A DNA stretch of 24,431 nt. It comes from QQUD01 sp039029915 (GTDB lineage Bacteria; Chloroflexota; Anaerolineae; Promineifilales; Promineifilaceae). The notes under the pieces are model-generated. The model was not told where the DNA came from, did no database searches, and was given only the letters and a program-made list of their open reading frames with translations. This document shows positions 14,595 to 22,467 of this stretch, piece by piece (the first letter of the stretch is position 1; the number at the start of each line of letters is the position of its first letter). Both the position numbers and the translations under genes were made by a program. The stretch covers positions 1 to 24,431 of the forward strand of contig JBCCFD010000064.1 of assembly GCA_039029915.1 (NCBI GenBank). Direction: 5' to 3'.

Positions 14595-15701
14595 ATGATA
14601 AATCAAGATCGCCTAGAAAGACTAAAACAAGAAATGAAAGCCCAAAATATTGACGGGATTGCCCTGGTTCCGGGACCAAATATGGAATACATGAGCCATA
14701 TTCACTCCCACTTAAGCGAACGGCCCATCGTGTTGTTTTTGCCCGTTAATGATGACCCTACCATTGTGATCCCTAATTTAGAAGCAATGAAAGCTGAGGC
14801 GGTAGGGATTCCAAGTGAGCGAATTCACGACTGGCGCGATGATGAAGGATACATGACCGCGTTTATGACCGCGGCAAATCAACTTAAGCTTTCCAATTTC
14901 CGACTAGGCGTAGAAGCGCTGCACATGCGCGTTCTTGAACTCGATATCTTGCAGAAAGTTGCTCCTGGCTTAAAAACGGTTCATGCTGAATCCGTGATGT
15001 CAGCACTTCGACTTGTTAAAGATGCAGAAGAAATTGCCGCGATGGAGCGGGCGATTGCGGTTGCTCAAGAAGCAATGGAAAAACTGCTGCCAAGCATTAA
15101 GATTGGGCAGACTGAAAAAGAAATCGCCGCCAGACTAACCCAGCTTTTAATGGATGGAGGGGCTGATAGCATCGCGTTTGGCCCTATTGTGTCCGCTGGC
15201 CCTAATGCTGCTTCCCCACACGCCACGCCCACTGAACGGCCGTTGCAAGCTGGTGATTTGCTCGTTATTGATTGGGGTTGTTACGTGGATGGCTATCCGT
15301 CAGATATTACCCGCACTTTTGCCGTAGGAGATATCGATGATGAGGCTAAACGAATCTATAATGCCGTCAAAATTGCAAATGAGCAGGGTAAGCTAGCTTC
15401 TGGCCCAACTAGCTCCGGCCAAGATGTTGATCGCGCTTCGCGAGAGGTCATTGAAGAAGCAGGTTATGGTGAATACTTTATTCATCGAACGGGGCATGGG
15501 TTGGGCTTAGAAGTTCACGAACCCCCATTTATGATGGAAGGCAACGAAACCATTATGGATCCAGGCAACGTGATTACCGTTGAGCCTGGTATCTATTTAC
15601 CGGGGAAGAACGGGGTGCGTATTGAGGATGATGTTGTCATCACTAAGGATGGATACCGCTCAATGACCACCTTCCCGAGAGAGCTTATTACGGTTGGGTA
15701 A
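14595..15701 (+). CDS. Xaa-Pro peptidase, M24B family
   Basis: 368 residues with creatinase N-terminal domain (1-135) and pita-bread catalytic domain (140-368). All five dimetal ligands are visible: D226 (VIDWGCY), D237 (SDITRTF), H301 (TGHGLGLEVHEPP), E330 (TVEPGIY) and E344 (VRIEDDV). This fits Xaa-Pro dipeptidase (PepQ) or aminopeptidase P; the length favours the PepQ-like bacterial form. It releases residues next to proline from peptides in the cytoplasm. The ATG at 14595 has a GAGAGAGA purine run directly upstream. Its last codons overlap the next gene by 8 bp. Confidence 0.93.
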   Translation: MINQDRLERLKQEMKAQNIDGIALVPGPNMEYMSHIHSHLSERPIVLFLPVNDDPTIVIPNLEAMKAEAVGIPSERIHDWRDDEGYMTAFMTAANQLKLSNFRLGVEALHMRVLELDILQKVAPGLKTVHAESVMSALRLVKDAEEIAAMERAIAVAQEAMEKLLPSIKIGQTEKEIAARLTQLLMDGGADSIAFGPIVSAGPNAASPHATPTERPLQAGDLLVIDWGCYVDGYPSDITRTFAVGDIDDEAKRIYNAVKIANEQGKLASGPTSSGQDVDRASREVIEEAGYGEYFIHRTGHGLGLEVHEPPFMMEGNETIMDPGNVITVEPGIYLPGKNGVRIEDDVVITKDGYRSMTTFPRELITVG

Positions 15702-16950
15702 ATTAAAATTTTGGGTGGGGGCGCTCCTTCTTTTTACGATGGCTTGTCGCCCTCAGCCTGAATCTCCCCCAACGCCAATCGCTATTCAAATCGAGACGGG
15801 AACGGCCGTATCTCCCGATCTTTTACCTACATCAATCCTCCCCCCAACACTTACCCCAGTCATTCCTTTAGACGTGACGCGAAATGTTGATCTCTATTTC
15901 CCGATTGTGTCAGGGGAAGATACCCCACCGACACCCATACCCCCTCCGCCAACGGCCGTCCCTTTGCCTACAGCAACACCGGTGCCATCTTTGGACTTTA
16001 CGGCCGTTGCTCAAGAGCTAGCTGCCAACGGGCAAGAGCTGGCTTATGTGAAGGTTGGGTTTCACGTTGGGGTTGGGGGTAATTCAGATGGGCTTGATGA
16101 GTGGATGCTCGCCTTAGATGCCGCTGGCGTGCCATTTTTTCTTAAAAGCGTCGACAATGCACAGCCGATCCTTTTTGCACAACAGCTGATGCGGCAAAGC
16201 GGCGTTCCTCACGTTCTTGTCTATCGGAAGACAGGAAAGAATGAATATGATTACGATGTACCTAATTATGATCTTTCTCCCCAACAGGCGGCTGAAATCC
16301 ATTGGAATGCTCACATTTCAAACTTCCCCCCAGAACTTGATCCATCTTTGGTGTGGCTTGAAACCATAAATGAAGTAGATAAAAATCGGTCCGAGTGGTT
16401 AGGTCAATTCGCGATTTCAACGGCCGAATTAGCCTTGCGAGATGGATACAATTGGGCGGCCTTTGGCTGGTCTTCAGGTGAGCCAGAAACGGAGCATTGG
16501 GAATCTCCTTCAATGCTTTCATTTCTAAGACTTGCTGCGCAACATCCTGACCGATTGGCGATTGCTCTTCATGAATATAGCTACATTAATGAATCTATTG
16601 GGGACGGGTATCCTTATAAAATCGGCCGTTTTCAAAGTCTATTTCAAATTGCCGATCAAAATGGAATTCCCCGCCCAACGGTTTTGATTACGGAGTGGGG
16701 CTGGACTTATCAATCGGTGCCAGACGAAGCGCGAGCCATACAGGATATTTCTTGGGCTTCAAGGCTGTATGCGCCATATCCTCAGGTAAAAGGGGCTGCT
16801 ATTTGGTATTTGGGCAATGGATTTGGGGGAATTGCAAATGAAACGCAGCGATTAATACGGCCGTTGACAAGTTTTTCACTAAATAACTATTATGCTATTT
16901 CACCACAAGCTGAAACGGCCCCAATTTTCCCAGAGCAACATGCGCCATAA
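15694..16950 (+). CDS. Lipoprotein with glycoside hydrolase-like TIM barrel
   Basis: 418 residues. The lipobox ends LFTMAC with C18 as the lipidated cysteine. A Pro/Thr-rich linker (about 22-100) has many TP and PPP steps. A clan-A-like barrel follows: acid/base candidate E227 in WLETINEVD and nucleophile candidate E334 in VLITEWGWTY, as in GH5/GH39-type enzymes, with conserved aromatics (HEYSY, AIWYLGNG). Start choice: TTG at 15694, ten bases after GAGAGAG and overlapping the end of pepQ by 8 bp, which suggests translational coupling. It is probably anchored on the outer face of the membrane. The polysaccharide target is unknown. The linker contains a LYFPIV stretch resembling the subtilase tail. 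ACGGCCGT occurs four times in the gene. Confidence 0.85.
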   Translation: MGKLKFWVGALLLFTMACRPQPESPPTPIAIQIETGTAVSPDLLPTSILPPTLTPVIPLDVTRNVDLYFPIVSGEDTPPTPIPPPPTAVPLPTATPVPSLDFTAVAQELAANGQELAYVKVGFHVGVGGNSDGLDEWMLALDAAGVPFFLKSVDNAQPILFAQQLMRQSGVPHVLVYRKTGKNEYDYDVPNYDLSPQQAAEIHWNAHISNFPPELDPSLVWLETINEVDKNRSEWLGQFAISTAELALRDGYNWAAFGWSSGEPETEHWESPSMLSFLRLAAQHPDRLAIALHEYSYINESIGDGYPYKIGRFQSLFQIADQNGIPRPTVLITEWGWTYQSVPDEARAIQDISWASRLYAPYPQVKGAAIWYLGNGFGGIANETQRLIRPLTSFSLNNYYAISPQAETAPIFPEQHAP

Positions 16951-17030
16951 CCCATCTCGCTCTTCCGATAATAATGCAGAAGGGTGGCCTGTTGAAGGCT
17001 TATCTGGAATAAGCACAAGCCCATAAAATA

Positions 17031-17055
17031 AAAAAGCCCTTTCAAGGGCTTTTTA
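17031..17055. terminator. Bidirectional intrinsic terminator
   Basis: AAAAAGCCCTT pairs with AAGGGCTTTTT around TC, with A/T runs on both sides. It ends the nfeD-pepQ-lipoprotein transcript and the convergent S1 gene. Confidence 0.88.
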
Positions 17056-17057
17056 GA

Positions 17058-17819
17058 TTAACGATGTAATGTGCGGTCAAGCAAATCATCTTGCTGATTC
17101 CGCATTCTTTGGCGGCGATTTCGCTTCCGGTCTTTTTTCTTTTGTTTTTTGCTGCGAGTTGGAGCGTTTGTGCCTAAAGCTTGGCGTAGAGCGATTTCCA
17201 TCGCAGTCTGGAATTCTTCTTCCTCGTAGTCAAAGTCTTCAACTTCTTCGACCTCTGCAATCTCTGATTCTGGTTTTTCAAGAATCGCCTTAATACTTAA
17301 ATCAATACGGCGTTTTCTTTTGCTAAACCCTAGGACCTGTGCTTGAACTTCATCACCGACTGATAAAACTTCAGAAGGATGCTTAACGTAGCCGTGGCTC
17401 AATTCACTGATATGGACTAAACCTTCACGCTCAGCACCAATATTGAGAAAAGCCCCAAAGTTTTCAAGTCGCGTTACAGTTCCCGTATAAACCTGTTTTT
17501 CTTCCAAATCCTTCCAATCTACAGCCAATGGCTCCACCATAGTGACCATAACTTGGCCCTTTTCGGGATCTGCTTTTTCGACCCAAACGGTAACTTCGTC
17601 ACCTTTTGTGAGGACGTCTGCGACGCGATTTACCCGATCTTTGCCTAATTTGGAGATGTGGATAAGTGCATTGACACCGATACCAAGGTCAATGAACGCT
17701 CCATAAAGTTCTAAACGGGTCACGGTCCCAGTTAGCTTCATCTTGGGTTGTAAATCGTTAATAGATTGAGGTGCGGTATCGGTTGGTTGCACCTCTGCTG
17801 TTTCAGTTACTTCGCTCAT
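17058..17819 (-). CDS. RNA-binding protein with two S1 domains
   Basis: 253 residues. S1 repeat 1 spans about 27-95 (GTVTRLELYGAFIDLGIGVNALIHISKL) and repeat 2 about 110-180 (GTVTRLENFGAFLNIGAEREGLVHISEL...VGDEVQAQVL). An acidic segment (EVEEVEDFDYEEEE) and then a strongly basic tail (KKQKKKDRKRNRRQRMR) follow. It resembles a short ribosomal S1 homologue, which binds mRNA and helps initiation in some Gram-positive-type bacteria. Full-length rpsA has four to six repeats, so that name is not given. The ATG at 17819 is preceded by AGGAGAG. A consensus-like promoter lies at 17968-17941 and a terminator at 17031. Confidence 0.9.
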   Translation of the reverse strand: MSEVTETAEVQPTDTAPQSINDLQPKMKLTGTVTRLELYGAFIDLGIGVNALIHISKLGKDRVNRVADVLTKGDEVTVWVEKADPEKGQVMVTMVEPLAVDWKDLEEKQVYTGTVTRLENFGAFLNIGAEREGLVHISELSHGYVKHPSEVLSVGDEVQAQVLGFSKRKRRIDLSIKAILEKPESEIAEVEEVEDFDYEEEEFQTAMEIALRQALGTNAPTRSKKQKKKDRKRNRRQRMRNQQDDLLDRTLHR

Positions 17820-17879
17820 GAAAGTCTCTCCTAAGCAGGGGAAATTTATTTTGTGACCCTAGTCTGCTTTTTCTAAGCA

Positions 17880-17893
17880 CCAAGTTGGTGGGG
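17880..17893 (-). other. Short hairpin in the S1-gene leader
   Basis: CACCAA and TTGGTG pair around one base in the 115-nt leader between the promoter and the ribosome site of the S1 gene. Possible autoregulatory site, as S1 family messages often have; inference only. Confidence 0.3.
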
Positions 17894-17940
17894 AATTTGA
17901 AAAGTCATTAGTACAAAATCTTAGTTTTGCCTACTCTGGA

Positions 17941-17968
17941 ATTATATCAGGCAGTGGAATGGTGTCAA
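17941..17968 (-). promoter_or_regulatory. Promoter of the S1-domain gene
   Basis: Minus strand TTGACA (17968-17963), a 16-bp spacer, TATAAT (17946-17941): both hexamers are perfect. The predicted start is near 17934, giving a leader of about 115 nt. Between this promoter and the recA terminator (18000-18168) I see no other feature. Confidence 0.82.
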
Positions 17969-18168
17969 TACGATTGTGCAATATTGCACGAATGAATTTG
18001 TACTACGTTTGCGAATATTTGTAGGTTAAGTTTAACAAATAACTAAAACAACTAACTAGCTGATGGCAGTAGTCTCTAGGCAAACAAAGAAGTTTTTTAG
18101 CCAGATTAGCAAAATAGAAACAAAAGCATGACTATTACCCTGGCAAAAACTGCTGGCAACCATAACAT

Positions 18169-18200
18169 GAAAAATCCCCACTAATTAGTGGGGATTTTTC
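18169..18200. terminator. Terminator downstream of recA
   Basis: A 32-bp perfect palindrome: GAAAAATCCCCACTAA and its exact complement, with T-runs in both directions. It lies 108 nt past the recA stop and isolates recA from the S1 gene. The interval 18201-18308 shows no gene. Confidence 0.88.
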
Positions 18201-18308
18201 AGAAGAAGAGAGTGCTACTGTCAAATAAGGACTGACGAAACACTAGCTGAGTTGGTAACAATTGATGAAGCTATTTGCCAAGATTGTGGTGTGCAATGCT
18301 TCCATAAT

Positions 18309-19394
18309 TTAGAATGTTGGTTCCTCGGCCATAACCTCTTGATTAGCGGGCGGTGGCGCATCGGTTGGGGCAAACTCATCAGTTGGCAGACCAGATTCTC
18401 GTCGAATCAAGAATTCAATCTCATCCATAATGCCGGGATTTTCAAGTAAAAATGCCTTTGAATTTTCACGACCCTGCCCGAGTAGCGTTTCACCATATCT
18501 GAAAAAGGCGCCCCGTTTATCAACAATGCCAAATTCAACTGATAAATCTAAGAGATCTCCGCTTAGAGAGATGCCTTCGTTGTACATGATATCAAACTCA
18601 CACTCCGTAAATGGAGCGGCTACTTTATTTTTCTTTACTTTGATGCGAGTACGGTTGCCAACAACCTCACCACTTGATTTTATGGCCTGGATTCGTCGAA
18701 TATCGAGTCGAACAGAAGCGTAGAACTTAAGCGCGTTCCCGCCACTTGTTGTTTCAGGACTGCCAAACATGACGCCAATTTTTGATCGGAGCTGGTTGGT
18801 GAAAATCACAACGGTGTTTGTTTGTTTGATGACACCAGAAAGCTTCCGAAGCGCTTGAGACATGAGACGGGCTTGCAAACCAACGTGGGCATCTCCCATT
18901 TCTCCCTCAATTTCTGCGCGAGGAACGAGTGCGGCCACCGAGTCAACCACAACAACATCCATTGTGCCTGAGCGAATCAGTGCTTCTGCAATTTCTAATG
19001 CTTGCTCACCCGTATCCGGTTGAGAAACATAAAGATTGTCAACGTCTACACCAACACGTGCTGCATACAATGGGTCAAGAGCATGCTCCATATCGACGAA
19101 AGCACAGATACCGCCCCGTTTTTGGGCTTCAGCGATGATGTGCTGACAAAGTGTTGTTTTACCAGAAGATTCTGGACCATAGATTTCGATAACGCGTCCA
19201 CGTGGAACCCCGCCTACACCCAAGGCGATATCTAACGAGAGACAGCCGGTTGGAATAGTGTCTACTTCCATATGAGCGGCTTCGCCCAATCGCATAATGG
19301 CACCTTCGCCATATTTTTTTGTTAAATTATCTAATGTCTTTTCAAGAGAAGATCCTCTTGGATCTGTGTCATTACTTTTTTTCTTCTTAGCCAT
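18309..19394 (-). CDS. recA: Recombinase RecA
   Basis: Polymerises on single-stranded DNA, drives strand exchange and triggers LexA self-cleavage. 361 residues, of normal length. Walker A GPESSGKTT lies at 73-81. MAW-type segments AFVDMEHALDP and LYVSQPDTGEQALEI, Walker B VVVVDSVAALVP, loop L1 GEMGDAHVGLQARLMSQALRK and L2 FTNQLRSKIGVMFGSPETTSGGNALKFYASVRLDIRR are all present. The C-terminus is acidic and proline-rich. The ATG at 19394 has no strong ribosome site. A TTGACA-17-TAATAT promoter, a palindrome at the start point and a GAACAATTGTTC box lie upstream. The gene is intact. Confidence 0.99.
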   Translation of the reverse strand: MAKKKKSNDTDPRGSSLEKTLDNLTKKYGEGAIMRLGEAAHMEVDTIPTGCLSLDIALGVGGVPRGRVIEIYGPESSGKTTLCQHIIAEAQKRGGICAFVDMEHALDPLYAARVGVDVDNLYVSQPDTGEQALEIAEALIRSGTMDVVVVDSVAALVPRAEIEGEMGDAHVGLQARLMSQALRKLSGVIKQTNTVVIFTNQLRSKIGVMFGSPETTSGGNALKFYASVRLDIRRIQAIKSSGEVVGNRTRIKVKKNKVAAPFTECEFDIMYNEGISLSGDLLDLSVEFGIVDKRGAFFRYGETLLGQGRENSKAFLLENPGIMDEIEFLIRRESGLPTDEFAPTDAPPPANQEVMAEEPTF

Positions 19395-19411
19395 GTTTTA
19401 ATTCCTAATTT

Positions 19412-19428
19412 GTGTTTGATATAAACAC
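19412..19428. promoter_or_regulatory. Palindrome at the recA start point
   Basis: GTGTTT-GATAT-AAACAC. It abuts the -10 hexamer and spans the predicted transcription start (about 19422), a usual operator position. Confidence 0.4.
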
Positions 19429-19457
19429 ATATTAGCACGGCTGTTCTAGGATGTCAA
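19429..19457 (-). promoter_or_regulatory. recA: recA promoter
   Basis: Minus strand TTGACA (19457-19452), a 17-bp spacer, TAATAT (19434-19429); the start is predicted near 19422, about 28 nt before the ATG. Confidence 0.78.
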
Positions 19458-19474
19458 TACTGAGATTTGTTTAT

Positions 19475-19488
19475 TGAACAATTGTTCA
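19475..19488. promoter_or_regulatory. Candidate LexA (SOS) box upstream of recA
   Basis: TGAACAATTGTTCA, a perfect palindrome matching the Gram-positive-type GAAC-N4-GTTC core. It ends 17 bp upstream of the -35, farther than a classic overlapping operator, so the assignment rests on the motif and on recA being the target. Confidence 0.55.
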
Positions 19489-19503
19489 GAAATATTATTT
19501 TGT

Positions 19504-20490
19504 TTACGGCCGTTTTGCCTGCGCCGCCTGATTTAATCGACTTATTAAGCGTAAGCTAGGTAAATAATTCCCACTTGCGTTCATTGATCGACGTACATAA
19601 TCAACGCCTGCCTGGGCATCTTGGCCATTAAAATGAGCCATTGCTTGGTTGAACAAAATACCCGGATGGTCTGGATGATTCATCAACATGTTTTCGTAAA
19701 TCGTATCGGCCTCTTGGTATTTACCTGCTAAAGCGAGCTTATTCGCCTTGGTGATATTCTTGATTTTTCCGTCTTTGCCTTGTGATGCTTTAATTCGCAT
19801 ATAAAGGGCAGGAAAAATTCCCAAAATAAAAGGGAAGTTAATCAAAAGTGCCTTGTTGGAAATTTTTAAGGCACACGCATCACAAAGGTGACGGCGTTTA
19901 GACCGAAATCCATACACGATAAGTAAGAAATAAAAATAAAATTCTGTATGCCCTTGGACCCGATCAAATAAATTACATTCATCACAGTGGCGATAATGAT
20001 CCCCATCTGCAATTAACTCTAGGCTTTGGCTCAAGATAGATTCGCAGTAGCGACAGTAAATGTGCGGGCTTTTCTCATAGTCAGTTAAATCGACAGTGGC
20101 CGAGCAGTGCGGACAGGTGATCGATTTAAATAAATGCTCTTGACCCTTGGCCGCGAGCATTTTCTTTCGTTTATTGGCAACTTGAAGGGAGGCGTGTCGA
20201 TCAATATATTTTTCTAAATCAATTGCTTTTGCCTGAGAAACTTCCAAAATTAAAACATTGCTTTGGGCAAATTCTTTCCGAATTTCTTCATCAACCCCAC
20301 TGTTCGGAAACAGTTGAATAACAAGCCGATTATCCCGACTAGTGGTATCCATAATTGCATCGTAGGGTACGTTTAGTTCGTTTAAAAATAATCTTTGAGT
20401 TGATGCGCTCGCTTTTTTGCTTCGGAAACCTTGTGCGCTGCCATTTTTTACAAATTTAAACTTGAAGGCGATTTCTGTGGTGATTTGCAT
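19504..20490 (-). CDS. Zinc-ribbon and TPR-like hypothetical protein
   Basis: I do not recognise the family. Start choice: ATG at 20490, eight bases after GAGG. A longer frame to 20610 has no ribosome site and an unconvincing N-terminus. Of 328 residues, about 1-110 are a mixed alpha/beta region. Four CxxC pairs follow: C126/C129 (CPHC), C146/C149 (CRYC), C169/C172 (CDEC) and C203/C206 (CDAC), consistent with two zinc sites. Two hydrophobic segments, about 183-194 (EFYFYFLLIVYGF) and 213-231 (ALLINFPFILGIFPALYM), could be membrane helices, one of them between the CDEC and CDAC pairs. The C-terminus (245-315) looks like two TPR units (LALAGKYQEADTIYENML, ILFNQAMAHFNGQDAQAGVDYV). The stop codon lies in an ACGGCCGT-containing stretch. 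Confidence 0.8.
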   Translation of the reverse strand: MQITTEIAFKFKFVKNGSAQGFRSKKASASTQRLFLNELNVPYDAIMDTTSRDNRLVIQLFPNSGVDEEIRKEFAQSNVLILEVSQAKAIDLEKYIDRHASLQVANKRKKMLAAKGQEHLFKSITCPHCSATVDLTDYEKSPHIYCRYCESILSQSLELIADGDHYRHCDECNLFDRVQGHTEFYFYFLLIVYGFRSKRRHLCDACALKISNKALLINFPFILGIFPALYMRIKASQGKDGKIKNITKANKLALAGKYQEADTIYENMLMNHPDHPGILFNQAMAHFNGQDAQAGVDYVRRSMNASGNYLPSLRLISRLNQAAQAKRP

Positions 20491-20773
20491 GAGCTTAACC
20501 TCGTTTGTAGAGCTATATGAACAAAATAAGATTTTGAAATCTAGTTCAAACGATTTCTTTTCGCTTGCTAAATTTCTAAAAGTTTGGATAAGTATCTTGG
20601 CACACTTCATTTTTCTCTGGCGATATTAGCAACAACCTTACTCAAAATTGCTGAATAAATGCAAGAGGACCATATCATTAACAACGATACGGCTAAAGAA
20701 TATACTTGCGGCGTTTTGTATTTCTAACAAACAAAAGGAGCTATAGTAGCTTTCCCGACATTTTAAAAACATC

Positions 20774-20801
20774 TTGACTTGTCTCCTTGAATGAATAAAA
20801 T
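20774..20801 (+). promoter_or_regulatory. Candidate glyS leader promoter
   Basis: TTGACT (20774-20779), a 16-bp spacer, TAAAAT (20796-20801); the start is predicted near 20808. It would leave only about 100 nt before the T-box core. The interval 20491-20773 shows no gene or other clear feature. Confidence 0.45.
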
Positions 20802-20802
20802 A

Positions 20803-20982
20803 CCCGTTGTTGCAAAAATAGCGTTGAACGCCTTTGGCAAGCGGGAGCAATTTTTGTGAATGAAGAAAGAGCCCTTAGTTATTTTGCATTTGCAAAGTAA
20901 CGAGCGGAAGCAGGGTGGAACCGCGACTCCTCAGAGCCGTCCCTGCAGCGCAAATTTTAGCGTTGCTGTGGATGGCTTTTTT
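20803..20982 (+). promoter_or_regulatory. T-box riboswitch leader of glyS
   Basis: The T-box core AGCAGGGUGGAACCGCG is at 20909-20925. Its UGGA (20916-20919) would pair with a UCCA tRNA end, matching U73 of tRNA-Gly. The antiterminator pairs GCAGGG with CCCUGC. The competing terminator runs from AGCCGUCC (20935) to GGAUGGCU with T6 ending at 20982. A Stem III hairpin spans 20878-20901 (GUUAUUUUGCA with UGCAAAGUAAC). A hairpin CCCGU..UUGC / GCAAGCGGG at 20803-20845 occupies the Stem I place. However, the usual apical GAUGGUG segment and a clear Gly specifier codon after GAA are not evident. Core and terminator are certain, Stem I is unresolved. Confidence 0.85.
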
Positions 20983-21018
20983 GATCCAATACACAGCACT
21001 CAAGGAGATTGATTTGAT

Positions 21019-22416
21019 ATGAGTGATGAACTAACTTTAGAAACCATCGTATCTCTAGCCAAGCGGCGAGGATTTGCTTACCCAACCTCTGAAATTTATG
21101 GTGGTTTAGCTAGCTCTTATGATTATGGCCCGCTCGGTACTGAACTTTTGCGAAACATTCGCAACTTGTGGTGGCGTGAACTGGTGCGCAAACGTCAAGA
21201 TGTTGTGGGGCTAGATTCGCAAATTCTGCTTCATCCAGATACTTGGGTGGCTTCTGGTCATGTGGCCTCGTTTACTGATCCACTGGTTGATGATAAAAAA
21301 ACTAAGAAACGGTACCGAGCTGACCATCTCATTGAGGCTTGGATGGAAGCCAATCCGGGTGTTGATGATGTGACTGTAGAAGATTTATCCACGGCCGAAA
21401 TGGGGGAATTCATTGAGCGCAACAAGGTGTTAAGCCCTGACGGCAATGAACTGACCGCTCCACGTGAATTCAATATCTTGTTTGAAACCGCCATCGGTGT
21501 GATTGAGGGTGAAAAATCAACGGTGTATATGCGCGGTGAAACGGCGCAGGGTATTTTTACTAACTTTAAACAGGTTGTTGATTCATCTCGGGTTAAACTG
21601 CCTTTTGGTATTGCCCAGCTGGGTAAAAGTTTCCGCAACGAGATTACAACCGGTCAATTTGTGTTTCGCACCTTGGAGTTCGAACAGGGCGAAATCGAAT
21701 ACTTCTTCAATCCAAATGAGACGGATTGGGAGCCAATATTTAAGGATTGGCAAGATGCAATGTGGAAGTTTGTGACGGAGACCTTGGGTATTAATCCTGA
21801 GAATCTGCGCTGGCGGAAGCACACCGATAAAGAGCGTAGCCACTACAGCAAAGAGACATACGATCTCGATTATCGCTTCCCATTTGGCTTTAAGGAGCTG
21901 TGGGGTATTGCTTATCGAACCGATTATGACATGAAGGCCCATATCGATCACTCTAAGAAAAAGCTAGAGTATCTTAATCAAACAACGGGGGAACGAATTG
22001 TGCCGCACGTGATTGAGCCAGCGGTTGGGATTAATCGTCTCTTCTTGATGATTTTAGCGGATGCGTATTGGGATGATGTGGAAAACAAGCGTAAAGTGCT
22101 GCGATTTAAGCCGCAACTAGCCCCTTACAAAGTGGCGGTGTTCCCGCTTTTGAAAAATAAACCAGACCTAGTGGCTAAGGCGCAAGGTATTTTTGAAACG
22201 TTGACCGACCATTTTTCAACCGTGTGGGATGAAAGGGGTAATATTGGTAAGCGTTACTACTATCAAGATGAAATTGGCACGCCGTTTTGCGTGACGGTTG
22301 ATTTTGATTCGCTAGATGATGATACGGTGACGGTTCGTGATCGCGACACGACAGAACAGGTTCGTATTCCGACTGGGGAACTGGTGTCGTATTTGTATGA
22401 AAGAATAAATGGGTAG
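21019..22416 (+). CDS. glyS: Glycyl-tRNA synthetase, alpha2 (single-chain) type
   Basis: Charges tRNA-Gly in the cytoplasm. 465 residues, the size of the homodimeric class II GlyRS rather than the alpha/beta form. Signatures are SLAKRRGFAYPTSEIYGG, SYDYGPLG, TARE-type APREFN, MRGETAQGIFTNF, motif 2 FRNEITTGQFVFRTLEFEQGE (about 205-225) and motif 3 IEPAVGINRLFL (about 332-343). The anticodon-binding domain with LAPYKVAVFPLL completes the protein. The ATG at 21019 lies 11 bases after AAGGAG. The T-box leader ending at 20982 explains its control by uncharged tRNA-Gly. The gene is intact and converges with the exported protein gene at 22468. Confidence 0.98.
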   Translation: MSDELTLETIVSLAKRRGFAYPTSEIYGGLASSYDYGPLGTELLRNIRNLWWRELVRKRQDVVGLDSQILLHPDTWVASGHVASFTDPLVDDKKTKKRYRADHLIEAWMEANPGVDDVTVEDLSTAEMGEFIERNKVLSPDGNELTAPREFNILFETAIGVIEGEKSTVYMRGETAQGIFTNFKQVVDSSRVKLPFGIAQLGKSFRNEITTGQFVFRTLEFEQGEIEYFFNPNETDWEPIFKDWQDAMWKFVTETLGINPENLRWRKHTDKERSHYSKETYDLDYRFPFGFKELWGIAYRTDYDMKAHIDHSKKKLEYLNQTTGERIVPHVIEPAVGINRLFLMILADAYWDDVENKRKVLRFKPQLAPYKVAVFPLLKNKPDLVAKAQGIFETLTDHFSTVWDERGNIGKRYYYQDEIGTPFCVTVDFDSLDDDTVTVRDRDTTEQVRIPTGELVSYLYERING

Positions 22417-22423
22417 ATTGTGA

Positions 22424-22462
22424 TTGGGGATTCGGGACTGGATTCCGGCCCCTAATCCCCAA
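22424..22462. terminator. Convergent-gap hairpin TTGGGGATT / AATCCCCAA
   Basis: Perfect 9-bp arms at 22424-22432 and 22454-22462 between the convergent glyS and glycosidase-like genes, with an inner GGATTC/GGCCCC stretch. A T-rich tail is weak. It probably serves both genes and belongs to the word-like intergenic repeats. Confidence 0.55.
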
Positions 22463-22467
22463 CTCCT

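Noticed and set aside
18252..18449. Plus-strand frame of 65 residues
   Set aside because: It overlaps the recA C-terminus antisense and starts in the gap without a ribosome site.
20491..20610. Longer start for the zinc-ribbon protein
   Set aside because: The extra 40 residues lack a ribosome site and look unlike the rest, whereas the ATG at 20490 has GAGG at good spacing.
20638..20850. Minus-strand frame of 70 residues in the gap before glyS
   Set aside because: It is antisense to the glyS leader promoter and T-box region, lacks a ribosome site and reads as low-quality, Cys/Phe-rich sequence.
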